The notes below the pieces were generated by a model. That model worked only from the letters and a program-made list of their open reading frames with translations, was not told the DNA's origin and searched no databases. The translations under genes and the position numbers were made by a program. 64,000 nucleotides of DNA from contig NZ_LMUV01000011.1 in assembly GCF_009765755.1 (NCBI RefSeq), forward strand, positions 515,140 to 579,139. The letters are read 5' to 3'. Of this stretch, positions 35,539 to 44,638 are shown piece after piece (positions within the stretch are counted from its first letter, which is position 1; every line of letters begins with the position of its first letter). The stretch is from Rhodanobacter sp. L36 (GTDB taxonomy: Bacteria > Pseudomonadota > Gammaproteobacteria > Xanthomonadales > Rhodanobacteraceae).

Positions 35539-37979
35539 CGGTCGGCGGCCTTTTCGAGGGTGGCCAGCATGCGATCGACGCGGCTTTTCCAGTCGTCCGC
35601 GTGCACGCCGCCGCGCAATCTTTCGACCCACAACGGAAACGCCAGCGGCGTGAGTCGCGGCGTTTCGACCCACAGCAATCGGCTGCGCGCGCAACGAATC
35701 AGGCAGTCGCGCAGGCGCGGGTAATCGAGTTGCTGGTCGAGCACCTCGTGTTCGGCCTGCCATAGCAATGGATGGCCAGGATCGTGCTGGCGCAGCACGT
35801 CGAACAGCAGTCCACTGGAGACCTGCAACTGGCGCAATGTCTTGCCGCCGCCGGGGTAACCGTTGAACACCAGCCCGGCGACGCGCGCCACTTCGCGAAA
35901 CTGTCGCCGCGCCAGTTCGGTGAGGTTGATGCTGGCCCGGATGTCGCGACGCAGGTTCCATGGATGCAGCAACTGGCGCATCGATTCGGCGTCGAGCGGC
36001 GGCAGTTTGCGCGCGGTAATCGCGAGTCCGTAATCGTTGACCGCGTAGCCGTAATCGGCCTTGGCGATTTGCGAGAGGCGATAGCCGAGCACGGCGGCAA
36101 GGCCTTCGTGCGCGAGACGTCCGGCGAACGGATACACGAACAGGTAATCGCCTTCGCGCGTGTGCGTGCGCTCGATCAGCACTTCATCGACCTGTGGCAA
36201 GCGCGACTGCTTGCGCTGGATCGCCAGCAGCGGCGCGAGCGCGCGCATCTCCGCGTCGGGCGCGTCGGCGTCGGCCAGCGTGCGACGCAATTCGGCAGAG
36301 AGTTCGCCGGACAACGGCATGCGTCCGCCCATCCATCGCGGTACGCCGCCTTGTCGATTCGATGCCTGCCGCACGTATGCCGTCATGTCGCGTACGCGCA
36401 CGAGTTCGAGATGGCGCCCGGCGAACAGGAAGCGATCTCCCGGTCGCAAGCGCGACACGAAACTTTCTTCCACCGCGCCGAGCCGCGCGCCTTTCATGTA
36501 GCGCACCTGCAGGCTGCCGTCGGCGGTGATGGTGCCGATCGACAAGCGATGCAGCCGCGCGACGCGTTTGCTTTCGACGTGATAGCGGCCATCGTCGGCG
36601 CGCTGCAGCTTGTGATATTCGGGATAGCCGGCCAGCGCGGTGCCACCGTGCTGCAGGTACGCCAGTACCGCGTCGAACTGCGCGCGTGGCAACTGCGCGT
36701 AGGCACGTGTGCTGCCGATTTCCGCATACGCCTGCTCGGCCTCGAAACCGCCGCCGAGCGCGCGCGTCAGCAGGTGTTGCGCGAGCACATCGAGGCAACC
36801 GCGCAACGGGCGACGTGGTTCCAGATGATGCGCAGCGAGTGCGCGACGTGCCGCCGCGATTTCCGCCAGCTCCAGCAGGTGCGTCGGCACGCACAGAATT
36901 TTCGATGGCAATCCCGGCGCGTGTCCGCTGCGACCTGCACGTTGCAGCAAGCGCGCCACACCTTTGGGACTGCCGATCTGGATGACGCGTTCGACGCTGG
37001 AAAAATCCACGCCGAGATCGAGGCTCGACGTCGCCACCACGCAACGCAGCGTGCCCTGGCGCAAGCCTTCCTCGGTGGCGAAGCGCAGCTTGGGATCGAT
37101 CGAGCCGTGATGGATCGCCAGCGTCTCCGGCGACTCCGGCCACACCGATGCCAGTGCCTCGTGCCACAGCTCCGCCTGCGAGCGCGTATTGGCGAACACC
37201 AGCGCGGAGCGTACGTCGAGCACCGCGCGCAACACGCGCGCGAGTTGCTTGAGGCCAAGATGCCCGGCCCATGGAAAACGTTCGCCCGCATCGGGTAGCG
37301 CGGTTTGTATCTGCGTGCGTTTGCTGGCGCCACCTCCGATCAGAACACCGTCACCGGCGAGCGTCGCCAGTGCTTCATCGAGATTGCCGAGCGTCGCCGA
37401 CAAACCCCACACACGCATGTCCGGTTGCAAGGTGCGCAAGCGCGATAGCCCGAGTTGCAGCAGCGTGCCGCGCTTGTTGCCGATCAGCTCGTGCCACTCG
37501 TCGACCACCACGCCGCGCAGATGGCTGAAGCGTTCGGCGGCATCGGGATAACTGAGCAACAGCGCGAGACTCTCCGGCGTGGTCACCAGCAGCTCGCAAT
37601 CGCCGCGACGAAGCTTCGCGCGCTCGCTGCTGGTGCTGTCGCCAGTACGACGCAGCACGCGCCACGGCAGGTCCATCGCTTCGACCGCGGCGGTGAGATG
37701 TTGTGCGGTGTCGGTGGCGAGCGAGCGCAGCGGCGTGATCCACAACAACTGCAAACCGCGTTCGGGTCGCAACACCGCGTCGATCATCGGTCCACCGGCC
37801 GCGGCCAGCGTCTTGCCCGTGCCCGTGGGCGCATGGATCAGTCCGTTGCGGCCATCGGCCCACGCGCGCCACGCGGCGCGCTGGAACGGTGCCGGCTTGC
37901 GACCCATCGTCGCGAACCAGGCACGCAGGCGGGCCTCAGCCCGACGCCAGGCGGCGGAGGTCGTCGAGCTTGTCGGCAT
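35535..37979 (-). CDS. Ligase-associated DEXH-box (Lhr-like) helicase
   Basis: 814-residue superfamily-2 helicase of the short Lhr-core type. Start ATG 37979 gives MPTSSTTSAAWRRAEARLRA and overlaps the ligase by 44 nt. Motif I APTGTGKT lies near residue 40, II is DEWH, III SATLGN and VI QRAGRSGH, followed by the winged-helix and Lhr-specific C-terminal domains. The frame stays open into the ligase gene, but that extension is a shadow. Probably unwinds DNA:RNA hybrids or frayed ends in concert with the neighbouring ligase and exonuclease. Confidence 0.94.
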   Translation of the reverse strand: MPTSSTTSAAWRRAEARLRAWFATMGRKPAPFQRAAWRAWADGRNGLIHAPTGTGKTLAAAGGPMIDAVLRPERGLQLLWITPLRSLATDTAQHLTAAVEAMDLPWRVLRRTGDSTSSERAKLRRGDCELLVTTPESLALLLSYPDAAERFSHLRGVVVDEWHELIGNKRGTLLQLGLSRLRTLQPDMRVWGLSATLGNLDEALATLAGDGVLIGGGASKRTQIQTALPDAGERFPWAGHLGLKQLARVLRAVLDVRSALVFANTRSQAELWHEALASVWPESPETLAIHHGSIDPKLRFATEEGLRQGTLRCVVATSSLDLGVDFSSVERVIQIGSPKGVARLLQRAGRSGHAPGLPSKILCVPTHLLELAEIAAARRALAAHHLEPRRPLRGCLDVLAQHLLTRALGGGFEAEQAYAEIGSTRAYAQLPRAQFDAVLAYLQHGGTALAGYPEYHKLQRADDGRYHVESKRVARLHRLSIGTITADGSLQVRYMKGARLGAVEESFVSRLRPGDRFLFAGRHLELVRVRDMTAYVRQASNRQGGVPRWMGGRMPLSGELSAELRRTLADADAPDAEMRALAPLLAIQRKQSRLPQVDEVLIERTHTREGDYLFVYPFAGRLAHEGLAAVLGYRLSQIAKADYGYAVNDYGLAITARKLPPLDAESMRQLLHPWNLRRDIRASINLTELARRQFREVARVAGLVFNGYPGGGKTLRQLQVSSGLLFDVLRQHDPGHPLLWQAEHEVLDQQLDYPRLRDCLIRCARSRLLWVETPRLTPLAFPLWVERLRGGVHADDWKSRVDRMLATLEKAADR

Positions 37980-39531
37980 CGCCGATGCCCTTGTCGGTAC
38001 GCCAGCGCAGGATGCGCGGAAAACGCACGGCCACGCCGGACTTGTGTCGGCCGGATAACTGCACCGCCTCGAACGCGAGCTCGAACACCTGTTCTGCATC
38101 CACCGCGCGCACCGGCCCGAAACGATCGGTGGTATGCGCACGAATCCAGCGATCGAGCCGTTCGATCTCGGCGCCATCAAGTCCCGAATAGGCCTTCGCC
38201 ACCGGTACCAGCGTGTCGCCGTCCCACACGCCGAAGGTGTAATCGGTGAACAGGCCGGAGCGCCGTCCGTGGCCGGGTTGCGCATACAGCAGCACTGCAT
38301 CGAGCGTGTGCGGATCGATCTTCCACTTCCACCAGTCGCCGCGCTTGCGGCCAACGCGATAGGGCGAATCGAGCCGCTTCAGCATCAGGCCTTCGGTCTG
38401 CCGTTCGCGCGATGCCTCGCGTTCCGTGGCAAGCGCCTCCCATGCATCGGCGACGATCGATGGCGACAGCATCAAGGCCGCATCGGTTTTCTCCAGCAGG
38501 CCGGCGAGCAGCGTGCGGCGTTCCTGCAACGGCCGTTCGCGCAGATCGACGCCGTCGATTTCCAGCAGGTCGTACGCCATGAAACGCACCGGCGCGTCGG
38601 TCAGCAGTTTCGCGCCGGGTTTGAGTTTGCCGATGCGTTTCTGCAATGCAGTGAACGGGCGCGGCATCATGCTCGCCGCATCCCACGCAAGCACTTCGCC
38701 ATCCAGCACGCCATCGGCCGGCAACGACAACGCGGCGCGTTCAATCTCGGGGAAACGGCCGTCCAGACGTTCCTCGCCACGCGACCACAAACCGACGTTG
38801 TCGTCGCGGCGCATCAGTTGCGCGCGGATGCCATCCCATTTCCATTCCGCCAGCCACAGCGAAGGTTCGCCCAATGTTTCGACGTCGTTTTCCAGCGGCG
38901 ACGCGAGAAAGAAAGGGTAGGGTCGATCGGCAAGGTGCTCGCCTTCGTCCGCATCGCGCGTCAATGCCTGCAGCGCAGCAGCGTCGGGTCTCCAAGGACC
39001 GCTCATGCGATGGGCGATGAGGTCGGTGGATTGTTCCGACCACTGCGCGATCGACTGCACCACCAGCCGTTGGGACACGCCCACGCGCATCGATCCGGTG
39101 ATCAGCTTGTTGAGCAGGAATACCTGTGTCGACGGCAGCCTGCGCCACCACTCGCGCAGTTGTTCGATGCGTTCCGCGCTTTCGAGCCGCCCGAGTGCGG
39201 GAAGTTTTTCTTCCATCCACGATTGCAGCGATGTGTCCGCCAATGTGCCGTCGCCGGCGGGTAGCATCAGCGTGATCGTCTCGGCGAGATCACCGACCTT
39301 TTCGTAGCTCTCGTCAATCAGCCAGTCCGCGTAGCCCGTGCTCGCCGACAATGCCTGGCGCAACTCGGTGGACGTCGCCAGCCGGCGCAACTTTCCGCCG
39401 CCCAACACGTACACCGCCCATGCCGCATCGGCGGCGGGCGCATCGCGCAGATAACTCGCGATGGCCTCGCGCTTGGCCAGCGTGGAAGCAGTGCGATCGA
39501 GTTCGGCGTAGAGCGCCGCGAAACGTTGCAT
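37936..39531 (-). CDS. ATP-dependent DNA ligase
   Basis: 531-residue ATP-dependent ligase. Start ATG 39531 (MQRFAALYAELDRTAS) shares one base with the exonuclease stop. An N-terminal helical DNA-binding domain (about 1-190, including GVSQRLVVQSIAQW) is followed by the adenylation domain with nucleotidyl lysine in EWKWDGIRAQL. Motif III is FMAYDLLEIDG, IV TEGLMLKRLDSPY, V WWKWK, and a C-terminal OB domain follows. Distinct from the essential NAD-dependent LigA. It likely seals breaks prepared by the clustered helicase, exonuclease and PdeM. Confidence 0.95.
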   Translation of the reverse strand: MQRFAALYAELDRTASTLAKREAIASYLRDAPAADAAWAVYVLGGGKLRRLATSTELRQALSASTGYADWLIDESYEKVGDLAETITLMLPAGDGTLADTSLQSWMEEKLPALGRLESAERIEQLREWWRRLPSTQVFLLNKLITGSMRVGVSQRLVVQSIAQWSEQSTDLIAHRMSGPWRPDAAALQALTRDADEGEHLADRPYPFFLASPLENDVETLGEPSLWLAEWKWDGIRAQLMRRDDNVGLWSRGEERLDGRFPEIERAALSLPADGVLDGEVLAWDAASMMPRPFTALQKRIGKLKPGAKLLTDAPVRFMAYDLLEIDGVDLRERPLQERRTLLAGLLEKTDAALMLSPSIVADAWEALATEREASRERQTEGLMLKRLDSPYRVGRKRGDWWKWKIDPHTLDAVLLYAQPGHGRRSGLFTDYTFGVWDGDTLVPVAKAYSGLDGAEIERLDRWIRAHTTDRFGPVRAVDAEQVFELAFEAVQLSGRHKSGVAVRFPRILRWRTDKGIGDADKLDDLRRLASG

Positions 39532-40541
39532 CAGCCGCCGCTCTCGTTGTTGTCGCTGCCGCGAAGCACGCGCAGCGGTTGCGCATCGTGCCCTTGCTCG
39601 CGCAGATAGCGGATCAGCGTTTCGCCATCGCCGTGTGTCACGTAGACGCGTTTCGCCTGACTGTCCCTGATGCTTTTCAGCAGCCCGGGCCAGTCGGCGT
39701 GATCGGACACCACGAAGCCGCGGTCGTAACCGCGACGCCGACGGTTGCCGCGTATCTGCATCCAGCCGGATGCGAAACCCGTCGATGCCTTCGCAAAGCG
39801 TTTCATCCACGGCGATCCCGCTGCGGAGGGCGGCGCGAGAATCAGCTCGCCGGCAAAGTCGCGGCCACGCGCCGATTCGCCGACCGGTTCCGTGGGCACC
39901 ATGCGCACGCCGGCCTCGCGATAACTTTCCACCAGCCGCAACATCGCGCCATGCAGGTGCACGCCGCGATCCGTGCGCAACGCCAGTTCGGCCAGGATGC
40001 GTTGCGCCTTGCCGAGCGCATAGCAGAACAACACGGCCGGCACCTGCCGGCGCGCGCAGTCGTCCCACCAGGCGAGCAGGTCGTCGATCACCTGCGCCAT
40101 CGGCGGCCAGCGATACACAGGTAGTCCGAATGTCGACTCGGTGACGAACACATCGCACGGCATCGGTTCGAACGGCACGCAGGTCGGGTCCGGCTCGCGC
40201 TTGTAGTCACCCGACACCACCACCACGCGACCGTCGTATGCCATGCGCACTTGTGCGGCGCCAAGCACGTGTCCCGATGGATGCAGCGATACGGAAACAT
40301 CGCCCATCGCGAACACCTCGCCGTAGCCATGCGCGTCGATCACCGCGTCGTGCCCCAACCGTTCTCGCATCAACCCGATGCCTGCCGCCGCCACCTGATA
40401 ACGGCCGCTGCCCGAGCGCGCGTGATCCCCATGCGCATGCGTCACCACCGCCCGCGCCACCGGCAGCATCGGGTCGATGAAGAAATCACCGGCGGGGCAG
40501 TAGAGACCTTCGGGACGTGGTTGCAGCAGGGGATCGGACAT
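39531..40541 (-). CDS. Ligase-associated DNA exonuclease (metallo-beta-lactamase fold)
   Basis: 336-residue Mbl-fold nuclease related to SNM1/Artemis. The metal site is THAHGDHA (about residues 35-42), with later motifs HPSGHVLGAAQVRM, VVVSGDYKREPDPTC and VVSDHADWPGL, typical of the beta-CASP-like ligase-associated group. ATG 40541 is taken; a GTG lies one codon upstream. First gene of the four-gene cluster; its stop overlaps the ligase start by one base. Confidence 0.93.
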   Translation of the reverse strand: MSDPLLQPRPEGLYCPAGDFFIDPMLPVARAVVTHAHGDHARSGSGRYQVAAAGIGLMRERLGHDAVIDAHGYGEVFAMGDVSVSLHPSGHVLGAAQVRMAYDGRVVVVSGDYKREPDPTCVPFEPMPCDVFVTESTFGLPVYRWPPMAQVIDDLLAWWDDCARRQVPAVLFCYALGKAQRILAELALRTDRGVHLHGAMLRLVESYREAGVRMVPTEPVGESARGRDFAGELILAPPSAAGSPWMKRFAKASTGFASGWMQIRGNRRRRGYDRGFVVSDHADWPGLLKSIRDSQAKRVYVTHGDGETLIRYLREQGHDAQPLRVLRGSDNNESGG

Positions 40542-40665
40542 CACTCGACGTTAGGCGCGGCGGCGTCAATGCGGCGGCAAGGTGGGTCGGGGCATTTCCG
40601 ACTTTCACCGCGATGACAAGCATTCGCTTCGTGAGCGGTGTACCGGCAGTCAACGCATGAGCCAT

Positions 40666-40696
40666 GAAAAATGGCGCGCTTTCGCAAGCGCGCCAT
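40666..40696 (-). terminator. Terminator of the sugar dehydrogenase gene
   Basis: Perfect 11-bp stem ATGGCGCGCTT / AAGCGCGCCAT with a 4-nt loop. On the minus strand it is followed by TTTTT. Confidence 0.85.
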
Positions 40697-40771
40697 CTGC
40701 TGGATCAGCCATCCATCGACAACGGCGTGTCCTCAGCACACCAGTGGATCTGAGGACATCGGGCCGTCGGA

Positions 40772-41992
40772 TTATTTCGGCGTGACGTGAAACAGCCCGC
40801 CGTCATCGGCGTCCTGCAGCATCCACAGCGAGCCGTCCGGCGCCTCCTCGATATCGCGGATGCGTTTGCCGATGGTCCAGCGCTGCACCGCCGTGGCGCC
40901 GCCCTTGCCGTCGAACGTGACGCGGATGATTCCCTCGCTGACCAGACCACTCAGCAAGGCGCTGCCATTCCATTTCGGAAAGAGGTGACCCTTGTAAAAC
41001 ATCAGGTTGCCCGGCGCGATCACCGGCACCCAATAGATCACCGGCTTGACCAGGTCGGGCCGCGTATCGGGACTGGGGATCGGCACGCCGTTGTAGTTCA
41101 TGCCATAGGAAACCAGCGGCCAGCCGTAATTCTTGCCGCGCTTGATCAGGTTCAACTCGTCGCCGCCGCGAGGGCCATGTTCCAGTTCCCACAGCCGGCC
41201 ATCGGGGCCGAAGGCCAGGCCATACGGTGTGCGGTGACCGATGCTCCAGGTTTCCGACGGCGTGAGGTTGGGCGTGGGGAACGTATACGTGCTCACCACC
41301 GGTGCCGTCTTGGCCTTCTCGGTATCGGCGGCCGGATCGATCAGCGGAATGCTTTGCGCGCCGACCTTGCCTGCCCACGGGTTACCCGGCGCGGGTTTGC
41401 CATCCAGCGTCAGCCGAAGAATCTTGCCGACCGGTTGGTTGGGATCCTGCGCGGGCGTAAAGCGCTGGCGGTCGCCGACCGTGAGGAAGAGATATTTGCC
41501 ATCCGGCGAGAACGCGATCTGCGCGCCTGCCTGGCCGCCCTTGCCCCGGGGCATCTGTCGCCAGATCACCTGAAAACCGTCCAGCCCGGGCTTCTTGCCA
41601 TCCAGCACCAGCTTGCCCCGGCCCAGCGCCAGCCCACCGCCGTAGTCACCCGGTTCCACATAGGTGAGATACACATTGTGGTCGGTGGCGTAATGCGGTG
41701 AGAGGAACACGCCCAGCATGCCGTTCTGACCCTCGACATAACTCGCGGGCACACCCTTGAGTTCGGTTTTCTCGCCCTGCGGCGTCACCAGATCGACACG
41801 GCCGACCTTCTCGGTCACCAGCATCCGGCCATCCGGCAGAAACGCGATGCGCCACGGCAGATCGAAGCTCGCCACCTTGGTAACGGTGAAGGGAAGATCG
41901 GGGTCGGGTTTCTGATCGCCCGCATTCGTCTGCGCATGGGCAGCGCTTGTCAGCAGCGCCGAGAGAACAATCGCGTGTGCCAGCTTCATCAT
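40772..41992 (-). CDS. PQQ-type aldose sugar dehydrogenase (YliI-like)
   Basis: 406-residue periplasmic six-bladed beta-propeller. ATG 41992 is preferred because AAGGA lies 8 nt upstream and a signal peptide follows (MMKLAHAIVLSALLTSAAHA). LPWRIAFLPDGRMLVTEKVG and GQNGMLGVFLSPHY near the start, and GHRTPYGLAFGPDGRLWE then HGPRGGDELNLI near residue 250, match the YliI soluble aldose dehydrogenases that oxidise sugars with PQQ. No PQQ-synthesis genes are in the window. Stands alone with its own terminator. Confidence 0.9.
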   Translation of the reverse strand: MMKLAHAIVLSALLTSAAHAQTNAGDQKPDPDLPFTVTKVASFDLPWRIAFLPDGRMLVTEKVGRVDLVTPQGEKTELKGVPASYVEGQNGMLGVFLSPHYATDHNVYLTYVEPGDYGGGLALGRGKLVLDGKKPGLDGFQVIWRQMPRGKGGQAGAQIAFSPDGKYLFLTVGDRQRFTPAQDPNQPVGKILRLTLDGKPAPGNPWAGKVGAQSIPLIDPAADTEKAKTAPVVSTYTFPTPNLTPSETWSIGHRTPYGLAFGPDGRLWELEHGPRGGDELNLIKRGKNYGWPLVSYGMNYNGVPIPSPDTRPDLVKPVIYWVPVIAPGNLMFYKGHLFPKWNGSALLSGLVSEGIIRVTFDGKGGATAVQRWTIGKRIRDIEEAPDGSLWMLQDADDGGLFHVTPK

Positions 41993-42248
41993 TGCCTGTT
42001 TCCTTTGCGTCCGGATGATCCTGAACATCCTAGTGTTTCGAATGCCGACTTGGTGTGATGGTTTGCCTTGATTCGGGCTGTGAACTGCTTTGCAAAGGGA
42101 GATCGATGCGGACTGTGTCTTGTCAATTACCTGCTTTGAAATCGCAAGAAGTTTCATCCTCCGATTGATTTCCATCCTTATGCGTTTGAATCAGACTGCT
42201 GCGGTCGTTTGCGTGAAGCGGATCTTGCGTAGCGAACGGCAAACGAAG

Positions 42249-42272
42249 GTCCGCTTTCGACCCAAAGCGGAT
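42249..42272 (+). repeat. 24-nt hairpin repeat, copy a
   Basis: Arms GTCCGCTTT / AAAGCGGAT around loop CGACCC. It lies 38 nt before the start of the gene at 42311. The preceding 256 bases (41993-42248) hold no gene I can support. Confidence 0.85.
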
Positions 42273-42310
42273 TTCTCACAGTCGTATTTTTGAGCGCAAA
42301 ATTACCTTCA

Positions 42311-42955
42311 ATGTCGACAGCCCAGCATTCGCGTTCGATTGATGCAGCGGCTAAAGCAGCCCTCAAGCCTCTTGGTTGTGTGCAGAAAGGACGATCAAGA
42401 ACTTGGCTTGATGATCATGCATGGTGGATCGGGGTAGTTGAGTTCCAGCCGTCCGCTTGGGCACAAGGCAGTTACTTGAACGTTGGAGCATGCTGGCTTT
42501 GGTACGAGAAGGAATACTTGTCTTTCAATACGGGAGGTCGGGTCGAAAACTTCCAGCCATCCTCAAGCGATGATCAGTTCTCGTTGATAGCCCGAAGCTT
42601 GGCGAAACGTGCAAGCGAAGAGGTAGTGGTCCTGCGCGAGCGCTTTAAGTCAGTTACGCATGTGCACGCATGGCTCGCGGATCAGCAAGCAGCTTCAATA
42701 TGGGATCACTACCACCTAGCCGTAGCGGCCGGATTGGCCGGTGCAACAGAACTGAGTAAACGCTCTTTCGCCGATGTGATGTCCGATCCAGAGGACAGGC
42801 CTTGGGCTGCTGACATCAGGCGACGTTCCACTGAACTCATGCGCTGCCTAGGCTTTCGCAGCGGATTTGATGCCGAGGTTATGGGGACGGTCGAACGTGC
42901 TAGAAATCTTCTAGGTTTGCCGAGCATCGAGGGGCAACCAAGCACCTTTGACTAA
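42311..42955 (+). CDS. Hypothetical protein (DUF4304-like)
   Basis: 214-residue soluble protein from ATG 42311. KGRSRTWLDDHAWWIGVVEF followed by QPSAWAQGSYLNVGACWLW (about residues 27-66) resembles the core of DUF4304-type proteins. The rest is helical, ending in a repeat-like ARSLAKRASEE and a C-terminal RARNLLGLPS. No signal peptide. Codon use is less GC-rich than in the core genes. Bracketed by hairpin copies a and b. Confidence 0.65.
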   Translation: MSTAQHSRSIDAAAKAALKPLGCVQKGRSRTWLDDHAWWIGVVEFQPSAWAQGSYLNVGACWLWYEKEYLSFNTGGRVENFQPSSSDDQFSLIARSLAKRASEEVVVLRERFKSVTHVHAWLADQQAASIWDHYHLAVAAGLAGATELSKRSFADVMSDPEDRPWAADIRRRSTELMRCLGFRSGFDAEVMGTVERARNLLGLPSIEGQPSTFD

Positions 42956-42969
42956 CGTGTTTGTGTGAC

Positions 42970-42993
42970 GTTCGTTTTTGACCCATAGCGGAC
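42970..42993 (+). repeat. 24-nt hairpin repeat, copy b
   Basis: Diverged copy: GTTCGTTTT, TGACCC, ATAGCGGAC. It starts 14 nt after the previous stop and ends 24 nt before the next start. Confidence 0.75.
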
Positions 42994-43017
42994 TCCGGAG
43001 AACGAGGTTGAAGGCTC

Positions 43018-43329
43018 ATGGCAACCGGCAAACAAACTCGGACGATCGAACTGGCAATGTTGCGAAGAGCAGTCGACGCTCTTTTTGACCACGTGATGAT
43101 TGCTCGCGGCATTAATGAGGTCGTCATCGACCAGCCTATGTACTGGTCAATTCTCCCCCACGATTCTCGCAAAATGGATGAGCCACCGAGTGAGCTAGGA
43201 GTGGGTAACTTGAATGATGATCTGGATTTCGTTCCCAGTGTCCTCAAAACGGGCGCATCACCTGTTTCACTTACGCTGACGGAGGTTGCTCCGTTGCTAA
43301 CCTATGTCGGGGAAGTTGTAGGCGGGTAG
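43018..43329 (+). CDS. Small hypothetical protein
   Basis: 103 residues from ATG 43018 with GAAGG 6 nt upstream. Soluble, acidic in the second half, with a helical start (IELAMLRRAVDALFDHVMIA). No family recognised. Bracketed by hairpin copies b and c. Confidence 0.55.
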   Translation: MATGKQTRTIELAMLRRAVDALFDHVMIARGINEVVIDQPMYWSILPHDSRKMDEPPSELGVGNLNDDLDFVPSVLKTGASPVSLTLTEVAPLLTYVGEVVGG

Positions 43330-43331
43330 TT

Positions 43332-43355
43332 GTCCGCTTTTGACCCAATGCAACC
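43332..43355 (+). repeat. 24-nt hairpin repeat, copy c
   Basis: GTCCGCTTT, TGACCC, then AATGCAACC: the left arm and loop are intact and the right arm is degenerate. It starts 2 nt after the previous stop. Confidence 0.65.
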
Positions 43356-43401
43356 GGTCGATCAATATCATGGCCGCGAGCTATCAGCGTTGGACCTCTA
43401 A

Positions 43402-43692
43402 GTGCGCAAACCTGGTAAAACGGCAATCGCCACGATGCTCGCCGCAGGTTCGGTACTGGCAGTGTTGTCATGGTCCATCATTGATGCTCCTGAAGACACT
43501 GGCATCCGGGTCGTTGGTCACGTGGTGGACTGTGAGGTCATCGAGCGAGCAAACCAATGCGTTGTTGTTCTTACACCTTCGAACAAGCAGGTTTGGGTCT
43601 TCAAACCGTTTGCAAAGAGGGGCGATCTCGTGACTCTTAAGGAAATGAAGAGACCGATTTTCCATGGCGCTTCGTACGCAATCTCGTTTTGA
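43402..43692 (+). CDS. Small membrane-anchored hypothetical protein
   Basis: 96 residues from GTG 43402. A single N-terminal hydrophobic helix (about 8-26, AIATMLAAGSVLAVLSWSII), then a small beta-rich domain with one Cys pair (VVDCEVIERANQCVVVL). Probably anchored with the domain outside. No family recognised. Bracketed by hairpin copies c and d. Confidence 0.55.
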   Translation: MRKPGKTAIATMLAAGSVLAVLSWSIIDAPEDTGIRVVGHVVDCEVIERANQCVVVLTPSNKQVWVFKPFAKRGDLVTLKEMKRPIFHGASYAISF

Positions 43693-43702
43693 AAAGCAAA
43701 GT

Positions 43703-43726
43703 GGCCGCTTTCGACCCATAGCGAAC
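43703..43726 (+). repeat. 24-nt hairpin repeat, copy d
   Basis: GGCCGCTTT, CGACCC, ATAGCGAAC; starts 10 nt after the previous stop. No supportable gene follows until the adhesin. Confidence 0.75.
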
Positions 43727-44638
43727 ATTAAGCAATGTGAGCATCACCATCAGCACAACTCGGCAGTGCCCATACGTTGGCGTCTGATCGTGACGACCAA
43801 GTAACGGCGTGCAAAAAGGGCGGAGTGGCTTTAGCGCTTTGAAAGTGGCGGATCGAAAGTGAAGAGCAGAAACGCAAAACAGCTAACCCACTGACGACGT
43901 TTAAGACGTACAACGCGGCGCATGAAGGAAACAAAAATTAAGCCTGACTGATAAAGGCGCGTACTCGGCGGCGCGTTTCTCGCACGCTTCGCAGATCGGG
44001 TCGCTTCCTTTGAACGACCTTTCTGTTGTCTGGTTCGCACGCAACGAGTCGCACGCAGCCTCCCACTCACTGCATTGCCCGCTTCGATCGTCGGCAAGAC
44101 GTCCCGGGACTCTTCCTTATCTATCGTTGATTCGCCTCAAAGTGAAGGCGAACAACGTCGGCTTATGGTTTGCCCGGCGACGTTTTCTGCGGAAGCATGG
44201 TCAACAGCTGCACGCTTTTTTTGCCGTGAGGGTGGCTGGTTGACTCCCTATTGCTTTGGTCTCTTTGGTTTTTCAGCGCCTAAAACCCTCCTATAGGCCC
44301 TTAAGCTGTGAGATTCGACAAATAATGTGACCGCTGGCACAGTCCGTGCAACCGCGCTCCTGTACCGAACCGAAAATGATTGGTTCTTCAGGCAAGCAAG
44401 CGAAGGGTAAGGCCTGCATGGCAGGGGGAGCTTTAACCGCGATGTGCGTAAACAAGGGGGAGGGGGAATATCAGAGCTCACGCGGCGATCTTCGGACGCT
44501 GCTCGTCTTGTCCTGCCGCGGCGGGGCACATCGCCACCGCTAGAACAAGACTGTTCGTACTGCATGCGCCAGCAACGTCTGGCAAGTCTGGCTTTCCGCC
44601 GGGCTACTCATTCTTTTATCTAAATTTCGGACATCATC
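43727..44638. other. Long gene-poor region upstream of the adhesin
   Basis: 912 bases with no gene I can support. Frames of 60-105 codons occur on both strands, but none has a convincing ribosome site or family resemblance. Composition is mixed, with purine-rich runs near 44420-44470 and an inverted repeat TTCGCCT / AGGCGAA at 44131-44152. It probably contains the adhesin promoter and a long leader plus decayed gene remnants. Confidence 0.5.

Noticed and set aside
35772-37298. 508-codon plus-strand frame opposite the Lhr-like helicase
   Set aside because: Fully overlaps a gene with all helicase motifs; composition is shadow-like and no ribosome site is seen.
42106-42168. 20-codon frame with AAGGGAG upstream
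   Set aside because: Too short and without recognisable features or partners to call a gene.
44075-44296. 73-codon frame upstream of the adhesin
   Set aside because: No ribosome site, no family resemblance and overlapped by another equally weak frame.
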